This document shows positions 56,420 through 64,000 of a DNA stretch of 64,000 bases, piece by piece. The DNA is from Roseiarcus sp963741845 (GTDB lineage: Bacteria; Pseudomonadota; Alphaproteobacteria; Rhizobiales; Beijerinckiaceae): assembly GCA_963741845.1 (NCBI GenBank), contig CAVUJV010000030.1:1-64000 (forward strand). The letters run 5' to 3'. The notes beneath the pieces are model-generated. The model searched no databases. It was not told the origin of the DNA and saw nothing but the letters and a program-made list of their open reading frames with translations. Both the position numbers and the translations under genes were made by a program. Position 1 is the first letter of the stretch; each line of letters begins with the position of its first letter.

Positions 56420-59400
56420 TCAGGCGATCGCGCGCGCCTTGGGCAGTTTTGCCAGGACGGCGTCTATCCGCGCCACCATCGAAGCCAGGCCTTGTGCCTC
56501 CGCCGCCGACCGTGCGGACATCAACCTGCGACGGGCGCTCTCGTATTTTCGCTTCCGCGCGAGCAGGAACCCGATATCCGAATCGATGCGCGCCCGCAGC
56601 ACGCCTCGTTCGTGCACGTTCAAGGATTGTCCAGCCTGCTCTAGCAACTCCAGGGCGCGGCGCACGCCAAAGGTCTTGACGGAAGCGATCAGTCCGGCAT
56701 TGGCCATGAGGACGCGAAGCGGCGGCCTCGGCCCTTGGTTGGCGATGATCGCTAGGTAGATCTCGGCAAGGGAAATGCGATTCCAGACAACGGTGTAAAC
56801 GTCACCGCGCGCGTCGCTGATGGCGATGGCTTGCTCCATAAGCTGAATCGCCTCCTTCAACTGACCGCTCAGCGCGAGCGCGGTCGCGATCGAACAATCG
56901 GCTCCATTGGCGCTATAGATCCAGCCGTTGCTCTCAAGCCATTGCCGCTGCTCGCGAAGCCTAGCGATCGCTGTTTGGCCTCCACGCCCCGCCAGCAGCT
57001 CGCCCGTCGCCTTCACATAATCGCCAGTCACGGCGTCGAACTGCGTCACGGCCGTATTGATGCATTCCTCCGCGTGAGCGACCGCGTCGCCGTAGCGCTC
57101 GGACGCCATGTCAATCCAGGCCAACGTCCAGTAGGCAAGGCCAAGCGCCCGCTTGTCGTTTCGCTGAAGTCCCGACGTGATGAGACGCTGCGCCCAGGCT
57201 CGCGCGTCGGCGAGAAGGCCGCGGTTCACGTAATCCCAGGCGACCGACCAATAGGACCAGTTCAGAATATAGTTGTCGCCCGCCCCTTCCGCGTCCGAAA
57301 TCAGTTCCGCGCCGACGCGCTCCGCGGTCTCCAGAGGCCAGCGCCCCAACAGCGTGGAGCAAAACAGCAGCGCCTGTCGCGCGTAGGCCGCGGCCTTCGG
57401 GTCGCGAAGCTGCTCCGCCAGGTTGAGAGCGCGCTGCGCCGTATCCTCTGCGCGGGCGAACTCGTGCTGGTGCGCGAGCACCATGCTCTGGAAATAAAGC
57501 GCGAAAACGAATTGCGGCGAAGGCCCCCATTGCTCAAGCGTAGGAACGTATTGCTCCGCGACCGTCTTCTCTTCCCTGACGTCGCCCTTCAGGTGGAGCG
57601 CTTCCAGCAGGCTGACCACAGCCGCTGACGCTTCCCCCTTGCTCACGCAGTCTGACGAATGGCCGAGCACGGCGAGAGCCCCACGGAAATGGCGCTCGGC
57701 CTCCTCGAGCGAATAGACTCCGAGCGACTTCCGGCCCGAGAGACTCAGGTATTCGAAGGCTTTGCCGGCTTCGTTCGTGAAGGAGTAGTGGTGAGCCAGC
57801 AGTTCGGCCGCCTCGATGAGCTGGTTGGCCCGCCGCCGCTCCACTTCACGCGCGATGAGAAGGTGAAGCTCAGCGCGTCGCGACGTGAGCATGCTGTCGT
57901 AAAGGGCGTCGCGCACCAGCGCATGCTTGAACCAGAACTCACCCGAATCCTCGTCGTAGCGCAGAAGGTCGGCGGCCTCGGCGGCCTCCAGGTTCGACTT
58001 GAGATCCTGCTCGGGAGGAACGACTGCGGCGAGAAGATCGGGATCGAAGCTTCTTCCGATAACCGAGGCAATCTGCAGGCTGCGGCGGACCTCCTCGGAG
58101 AGGCTCGCGACGCGCGCTGTGAGGAGCAGTTGAATGCTCGCCGGGAGGATCGACTGCGAGCCTGCTGCGCGAAGCTCGACTTGCCCGTCGTCGACCCGCA
58201 GGGCCGTGCTCTCCACGAGAAAGGTGACGATCTCTTCGGCGAAGAGCGCGTTGCCGTCAGCCTTGTCCGCCACGAGCCGCACGATCGGTTCGGCCACGAC
58301 GTCGACGCCTAGCCTCGTCCGGATAAGCCGCTCGATTTCTCCGTCCGGCAGAGGATCGAGCGCTAGCGTCGCGACGCGCGGTCCGCCGAGCCAGGAGGGA
58401 CGGTAATGCGGTCTGCGCGTATGAACGACGAGCAGACCCGCGCCAGCGCCATCGGCGACGAGCTTGCGCAACGCCTCCTCGGAGGCGCCGTCGATCCAGT
58501 GAATGTCCTCGATGAGCAGCACGACCTGCGAGCGGCGACATCTGGCCTGCAGCGTCTGCTGTAGTATCTCGTGGGTCCGCAGGCCGACCAGCAACCCGTC
58601 GAGGCCCTCGAGCGCTCCCTCCATGAGTTTGACGCCGATCAGATTCAGCATCAGCGCCACATTCTGGGGCGAACTCGAGACCAAGCTCGCCGAGGCCGTC
58701 CTCGATCTTCTGTCCGGCCACGGCAGCGCTGTCCACGGCCGCGACATGAAAGAGGCCGCGCACCGCCTCTGCGAAGGGCCGAAACGGCGTCTGGCGGCTG
58801 TCGGGCGTACATCCGCCCTGCAGGATCAGGACCGGATTCTCGCGGGCCCGGCGTCGAAATTCGTAGAGGAGGCGCGATTTGCCCATGCCGGATTCGGCGA
58901 CGACGTCGATGACGCGAACGCTGGCCCGGGACTCTTCGAGAGCCGCTTCCAGAAGGGCCTGCTCCCGGTCCCGCCCGACATAGGCGGTCAAGCCGCGGAA
59001 GAGGGAGGTCGTGAAGCGCGTCGCGTCCGGCCGCACGGACTCGAGCCGGTAAATGCGCTGCGCCTCGCTCTTGCCCTTGATCGCGCGGACGCCGACGAAC
59101 ATCGTCTCGACCTGACCATCGACGAGCCGCTTGGTCGCTTCGCTCAGATAAACGGCGCCCGGCTCCGCCAGAGCCTCGAGGCGGGAGGCCATGTTGACCG
59201 TGTCGCCGAGCGCCGTCATCGAGACGTCTTCGCGCAAGATCCGCGCAACGACCGCAAGTCCGGAATTGAGGCCGATCCGCATCACCGGTCGCACCCCGAA
59301 TTTTCGCTCGAGCATCGGCGCGGCGGCCGTCATCCGCTCCTGAATGAGCAGCGCTGCCCGACAGGCGCGCAAGGGCGCATCCTCGAGGACCTCGGCGGCT

Positions 59401-59633
59401 CCGAACAGAGCCATGACGCCGTCTCCGACGAAGTCTCTTACCCAGCCGTGCTCCTCCTTAATTGCGGCGATCAGGAGCTCATAGACCTGCTGAATAAGCT
59501 CAAACGTCGCCTCCTCGCCGAGTCGATCCGAGATCGAGACGAATCCCACCATGTCGGCGAACAGCGCCGTAACTTGGCGCCGCTCCCCCGGCGCCGAGAT
59601 CGCGCTCATGAGATTTGTCTGGTCGTCGCTCAC
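56420..59633 (-). CDS. Class III adenylate cyclase-AAA ATPase-TPR signalling protein, one frameshift
   Basis: About 1,070 residues in the order catalytic domain, ATPase and TPR-like helical repeats. The cyclase domain (about 15-190) has VTALFADMVGFVSISDR with metal Asp, DFVGDGVMALFG with the second Asp, and GDTVNMASRLE. Next GREREQ-like GRDREQALLEAAL, Walker A AESGMGKS and Walker B VVLLIEDIHWIDGAS. The C-terminal ~550 residues are TPR-like helices. One extra base near 58677 breaks the ATPase domain. GTG start at 59633. Such proteins act as STAND-type signal ATPases. Convergent with the isoprenoid-like cluster, 17 bp apart. Confidence 0.88.
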
Positions 59634-59876
59634 TTAACGCTTCGCTTCGGCGCGCCGCCCGTCTCGGGCCGGCGCCGCTCCCCGACGCAACGATAACACA
59701 CCCCAGCCCCAAAGCCACAAATCCTGCGGGGCTTCCGAACCCGACCGCCCCGACCATCGGCCATGGCAGCGCGAACGCGGTCCCATCGAGACGCTCACTT
59801 CGTTCCTCGCAAGCCGGCGGATTTCGCCGTTCGATCGTTTATTGGCGTTGGATCCAGCCGGCCGTCCGCCGGCCAC

Positions 59877-61017
59877 TCAGGACTTCCGCCCCGAGTTCGG
59901 CTCCGGCTTCGGCACGACGAAAGTCTGGCCCGGATAGATGAGATTCGGGTTGCGGATTTGGCCCGTATTCGCGGCGAAGATCAGCTTGTAGCGCGATCCG
60001 TCGCCATAGAACGTCTGGCTGAGGCCCCACAATGTGTCGCCGGACTTGACGTGGGCGGTCTGGACGGAAGCCAGCACCAGATCCGCTGGGCTTGAGGGGA
60101 CGGCGGCTGCGACAACCTTCTCCGACGACACGCGCGGGAAGTCGAAAGGCGCCTCGGCGCGCGCCTGCACCGTGCCGTCCGCGCGAACCTCGTCGGCCCG
60201 CAACGTGTAAGCGCCCTGCGTCATGCCCGATTGCACGGTCAGCGACCAGCGCCCGTCGTCGCCCGTCCGCGCGTCGCCGACAAAGGCGCCGCTGAGATAG
60301 AGCCGCACGGTGGCGTTCGGCGAGGCTTCCCCGCGCGCCACGAAGCGTCCGCCCGGACCGACCTCCACCGATTTCACGGCAATTGCCGGTACGGCGCCAG
60401 GCGCCGCGGCCGGCGCTCCAGCCAAGGGGGTCGGGGACGCCTCGGCCGCCGGAGGCGCGGCCTTCGGCGGTTCGGCGACGGCGACCGAGATCGGTTTCGA
60501 GCTTTCAGCGGACGCGCCCTCTCCCGTCGACAAGACTGAGCTCATGCGATCCTGGCGGCAGCGCGTCGGGGATGATCACGAATTGGCCGCTGGCGTCGGC
60601 GGTCGCGGAGGCGAGAAGCCGGCCCGAATCGCGCAACTCCACCTTGACGTTCGGAGCCGCCCTGCCCGCCACCACAGTCTCCCCGACGGGGCTCACATTG
60701 ACAACGTCGAAGGCCGGCTTGATCGGTGCGGGGGCTGTCGCCGGCTCCGGCGCATTGGCGGCGACCTCGGCAGGAGTGGCATGGGCCTCCGGAGCGCGCG
60801 ACGCGGCGGGAGGCGGAATCTCTGCCGGTTGGGCGGCTGGCGGAGCGGCGGGCTCACGGGCGGGAGCGTTGGAGGCGCCGTCTTTGCTAAGGTCGTCGAT
60901 CGCCGGAATCGGAGGCGCGCCGCGATTTGCATAGACCCAATACCCTGCCCCTGCGCCCGCAACCGCCACGGTCGCGGCCGCCGCGCTCGCCCAGAGGGCT
61001 ATGGGTGACAGGGCCAT
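59877..61017 (-). CDS. LysM peptidoglycan-binding protein with Ig-like domains, one frameshift
   Basis: About 380 residues. An N-terminal membrane anchor (LWASAAAATVAVAGAGAGYWVYA), a Pro/Ala-rich linker, an Ig-like domain (FDVVNVSPVGETVVAGRAAP), a second Pro/Ala linker, a further Ig-like domain (VGPGGRFVARGEASPNATVRLYLSG) and a C-terminal LysM (VKSGDTLWGLSQTFYGDGSRYKLI with NPNLIYPGQTFVVP). One extra base near 60535 joins the two frames. LysM plus anchor places it in the periplasm, attached to peptidoglycan. Start at 61017; the longer frame upstream is unlike the family. Confidence 0.87.
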
Positions 61018-61240
61018 TGCTTTCCAATCTTTGTCCAAACATAGTGATTTCCGGTCGTTACGACAACAATTTCGCCCGTGCGCCGTTCGCTTTTGGGTGG
61101 ACTCGGTCGTCCCGGCGGCCGCCTTCGACCGTGTGGGCAACCGAGGCCACAACTCCCATCCAGGAGCGGAGAAGAGAATTTGCTCAGTGCTGAAGCGTGA
61201 ATCGTCGCGCGACGGCCGCAGCCTTGGGGGGACGCGCGGC

Positions 61241-61993
61241 TTACGGCGCCGCGCCTGCGGTCACGCGCGCGATGAGCGCGGGCAGCTCTCCGATATGCTC
61301 GATCACAAAGTCGGCGTGGGGTTCGAGCGCTGCGCGGTCGGCGGGACCCGAAAGTACGGCGATCGCCAGCGCGCCGGCGCTGCGCGCCGCATCGAGATCA
61401 TGCAGCGAGTCGCCGACCATCGCGATGTCGGAGGCGGTGACGTCGAGCAGCTTCGCGAAGGCCAGCACCATTCCGGGCTCCGGCTTGCCGCCATGACCCG
61501 TGTCATAGCCCGCGACGAATTCCACATGCTCCGCCACTCCGAGCGCGCCGATCTGCCGGCGGGCGCTCTTCTCCGAATCGTTGGTGGCGACCCCGATCCT
61601 GAGGCCCATCGCCCGGAGGGCCGCAAAGATGGCGACCGGCTGGTCGATCGGCGCGAGCGCCTTCAGGGACTCCACAGCCGAAATGGCGTCAATCTCCGCC
61701 CTCAGCGTGTCGATGTCGGTGCGCCCGAGCGCCGCGCCCCAGGTTCCGCCATAGTCCGCGGTCGATCCGGCGACGATCGGCGACGTTGGCCGGAAACGCT
61801 TCTCTTCGAGAGAGAAGTGCAAAGCCTCGGCCTGCGCGGCGACGAGCGCAGGATCGCCCTTGGCGAGCGCGACGATCATTGCGTGAACGGTCGGCCCCCA
61901 GGTCTCCTGGAAATCGATGAGGGTGCCGTCCTTGTCGAACAGAACGCCAGCGAGCTTTCGGCCGCCTGAATTCAAGACTGTCTCCGTTTCCAT
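61241..61993 (-). CDS. HAD family hydrolase (phosphoglycolate phosphatase-like)
   Basis: A 250-residue haloacid dehalogenase-type phosphatase: catalytic D20-K-D22 in VLFDKDGTLIDF, Thr/Ser site VATNDSEKSARRQI, Lys in GGKPEPGMVL and acidic MVGDSLHDLDAA. The helical cap between them fits subfamily IA (Gph-like). It may dephosphorylate 2-phosphoglycolate or another small phosphate ester. Confidence 0.9.
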   Translation of the reverse strand: METETVLNSGGRKLAGVLFDKDGTLIDFQETWGPTVHAMIVALAKGDPALVAAQAEALHFSLEEKRFRPTSPIVAGSTADYGGTWGAALGRTDIDTLRAEIDAISAVESLKALAPIDQPVAIFAALRAMGLRIGVATNDSEKSARRQIGALGVAEHVEFVAGYDTGHGGKPEPGMVLAFAKLLDVTASDIAMVGDSLHDLDAARSAGALAIAVLSGPADRAALEPHADFVIEHIGELPALIARVTAGAAP

Positions 61994-62088
61994 TCCATGG
62001 CCGAAGCTGGCCAGATGTCGGCGATGTCCTTCGGACGAGGCGCCGCTCCGTCATTAATCCGCTTTTAATGGAAATCACCGAAACTGGT

Positions 62089-62355
62089 ATGAGCCAGCGC
62101 CCTGACTGCGCTGGCCCCGACCTGCGGCGAGGCCTTCCGATGCGCGACGTTTTCGACGCGATTCCCGAGGCGGTCGGACGCTCCGGGAGCGTTCTGACCC
62201 GCATTTACCACGACATCGGCCTGGCCGCGGTCGCGGACGCGCTCAATCTGCTCTGCGCCGATTTCGACCCCGACATGAATCAGTCGCTTGAGCGCGGAGA
62301 GTTCTACCTCCTGCCCGCTCATCCCGAGCTTGCGAAGGCCCGGCACGCGTCCTAG
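62089..62355 (+). CDS. Small hypothetical protein
   Basis: An 88-residue ORF (ATG 62089; a longer form starts at 62068). It looks folded and helical (DVFDAIPEAVGRSGSVLTRIYHDIG, LAAVADALNLLCADFD split by a turn), with acidic residues, but I recognise no family. It is divergent from the HAD gene, and its upstream region is AT-richer (TTAATCCGCTTTTAATGG at about 62053-62070), consistent with a promoter. Confidence 0.5.
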   Translation: MSQRPDCAGPDLRRGLPMRDVFDAIPEAVGRSGSVLTRIYHDIGLAAVADALNLLCADFDPDMNQSLERGEFYLLPAHPELAKARHAS

Positions 62356-62515
62356 ATGCGCGTCAAGATTTCCCTCCAACGGCTGGGGGCTGTTTCGGAG
62401 GCAGGGTGCGACTGACGAGGCGCGGAGTTCGCGTCCTGCGTCCGCCAGAGTGACGCTCGGCGGCGCGGCGCAGGCCGCACGGGCGCGGTCGATCTGAAAC
62501 GGAGCGCAGCGCGCC

Positions 62516-64000
62516 CTACGCTTCAAACATCCCCTGCACGCAGCCCAGCGCGAAAGCATAGATCATCGCGACCTCGCCGAGCCGGTCGAAGCGCCCCGGC
62601 TGGCCGGCGTGGCCTGCCTCCATGTCGGTATGCAGGAGCACCGGACCGCCGCCCGTCATCGTCGCGCGGAGCCTCTGCACCCATTTGGCCGGCTCCCAGT
62701 AGGTGACGCGCGGATCCGTCAGGCCTGCAAGCGCCAGGATCGGCGGATAGGATTGCGGCTTCACATTGTCATAGGGGCTGTACGACCGGATCGTCTCGAA
62801 GGCGGCCCTGTCGCGGATGGGATCGCCCCATTCGAGCCATTCGGCGGGCGTGAGCGGCAAGGTCTCGTCCATCATCGTCGTCAGCGCGTCGACGAAGGGC
62901 ACGTCCGCGACAATTCCGGCGAAGAGTTCGGGCGCCATATTGACCGCCGCGCCGACCAGGAGGCCGCCCGCGCTGCCTCCCTGCGCGACGATGCGGCCTT
63001 CGCCCGTATAGCCCTCGGCGATCAGATGTCGCGCGGCGGCGATGAAGTCAGTGAAGGTGTTGTGTTTCTTGAGGAGCTTGCCGTCCTCGTACCAGCCCCA
63101 GCCCTTGTCCGTTCCGCCGCGGATATGGGCGATGGCGTAGACGAAGCCGCGATCGACCAGCGACAGCCGGTTCGAGCCGAAGCTCGCCTCGACCGGATAG
63201 CCGTAAGAGCCATAGCCATAGAGAAGAAGCGGCGCGGTTCCGTCCGTCTTGAAGCCGCGCCGCATGAGCAGCGACACCGGGACGCGCTCGCCGTCTTGCG
63301 CCGGCGCGAAGACGAGGCGCGTCACGTAAAGCTCGGGATCGAAGTTCGGAACCTCCTGCCGCTTCACGACGTTTCGCGCGCGCGTCGCGCAGTCGTAGTC
63401 GACGATAGTCTCCGCCCGGTTCATGGCCGAGTGGCGAAAGCGGAAGAGGGGCGTGTCGAACTCGTAAGTGGTCGCAAAATCGAGGTCGTAGGTTTCTTCC
63501 TCGAAGGCAATGTCGTGAGAAACGCCGCTCGCGAGATCGTGGACGGCGAGGCGCGGCCTGCTGTCCTCGCGCACGAGCGCGACAAGGAAGTCGCTGCTCA
63601 GCGTTGCGTCGGCGACGAAACGCCCGAGGCGATGAGGCACGACATCGCGCCATTCCGCCTCGCCGTTCGCGGCGCGCGGCCCCCGCACAATGCGGAAATC
63701 GCGGGCGTCCGCGTTGGTGCGGATATAGAGGCAGTCGCCATGATCCATCACATCGTAGAAATGGCCGCTGCGGCGCGGAGCCACGATGAGCGGAGCCGAC
63801 AGCGGATCGTCGAGATCGACGAGATGAGTCTCCGATCCGTCATGCCCATGCACGGAGACGAGCGCCGCGCGGCCGAGGCGCGTTCGGGAAATACCGAGGA
63901 ACCATGCGGGATCGCGCTCGGCGAACACCTCGACGTCCTCGCTCTGCGGCGCGCCGAGCCGGTGCAGCATCACCCGGAACGGCCGGTGCGCCTCATCCTG
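62516..64000 (-). CDS. ptrB: Oligopeptidase B (S9A prolyl oligopeptidase family), 5' end outside the window
   Basis: About 494 C-terminal residues; the frame is open to the right edge. The end of the beta-propeller is followed by the catalytic domain: LLLYGYGSYGYPVEASF, FVYAIAHIRGGTDKGWGWYEDGK, nucleophile in AQGGSAGGLLVGA, PFVDALTTMMDETLPLTPAEWLEWG, and the His in MEAGHAGQPGRFD. These match oligopeptidase B, which cuts peptides after Arg or Lys in the cytoplasm. Confidence 0.95.
   Translation of the reverse strand, partial: QDEAHRPFRVMLHRLGAPQSEDVEVFAERDPAWFLGISRTRLGRAALVSVHGHDGSETHLVDLDDPLSAPLIVAPRRSGHFYDVMDHGDCLYIRTNADARDFRIVRGPRAANGEAEWRDVVPHRLGRFVADATLSSDFLVALVREDSRPRLAVHDLASGVSHDIAFEEETYDLDFATTYEFDTPLFRFRHSAMNRAETIVDYDCATRARNVVKRQEVPNFDPELYVTRLVFAPAQDGERVPVSLLMRRGFKTDGTAPLLLYGYGSYGYPVEASFGSNRLSLVDRGFVYAIAHIRGGTDKGWGWYEDGKLLKKHNTFTDFIAAARHLIAEGYTGEGRIVAQGGSAGGLLVGAAVNMAPELFAGIVADVPFVDALTTMMDETLPLTPAEWLEWGDPIRDRAAFETIRSYSPYDNVKPQSYPPILALAGLTDPRVTYWEPAKWVQRLRATMTGGGPVLLHTDMEAGHAGQPGRFDRLGEVAMIYAFALGCVQGMFEA

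Overview
The window looks like chromosomal DNA of a high-GC alphaproteobacterium, probably Hyphomicrobiales (Methylocystaceae/Beijerinckiaceae-like). This is inferred from the cytochrome bc1 operon with separate cytochrome b and c1 genes, an OlsB-type ornithine-lipid acyltransferase, a DUF2852 protein and the form of tRNA-Arg(CCG). No plasmid, phage or insertion-sequence genes were seen.

Layout. 1-6.7 kb: a response regulator, trmL, the bc1 operon petABC with a clear terminator, mtnP, and a pair encoding a DUF2092 protein and a Gly/Tyr/His-rich secreted protein. 7.2-18.2 kb: a surface-polysaccharide locus of very large multidomain glycosyltransferases, one carrying about seven tandem ~37-residue repeats. 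18.4-23.3 kb: tRNA-Arg(CCG), olsB, a ComM/YifB ATPase, a DUF1223 protein and rsmE. 23.3-30.4 kb: a five-gene Liv-type ABC operon, a FadR-type regulator and a BMP-family binding protein. 30.5-39.3 kb: arsH, a Rieske-cytochrome P450 fusion, a cyclase-family hydrolase, a secreted protein with an alpha/beta hydrolase, a serine hydrolase, a YjbR protein, and a TetR regulator that appears to share an operator with a DUF2852 gene. 39.3-48.3 kb: a large palindromic repeat, a UvrD/PcrA helicase, an RND efflux pair and an MDR oxidoreductase. 48.4-50.1 kb: an AT-richer O-antigen-ligase-like gene. 50.2-56.4 kb: a compact five-gene operon that looks like an unusual isoprenoid pathway (CrtP/HpnE-like flavoenzyme, unknown protein, polyprenyl diphosphate synthase, saccharopine-dehydrogenase-like reductase, acetoacetate-decarboxylase-like protein). 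56.4-64 kb: an adenylate cyclase-ATPase-TPR protein, a LysM protein, a HAD phosphatase, a small unknown ORF and the 3' part of oligopeptidase B.

Ten loci are interrupted by about 16 single-base frameshifts while the amino-acid sequence stays family-like on both sides. Thirteen of these fit one extra base. That bias is easier to explain by uncorrected long-read errors than by gene decay, so broken genes are annotated here at full span with the breakpoints given.

Best candidates for new biology are the isoprenoid-like operon (50.2-56.4 kb), the Rieske-P450 fusion (31.7-33.5 kb), the giant glycosyltransferases (7.2-18.2 kb) and the TetR/DUF2852 operator pair (38.0-38.8 kb).
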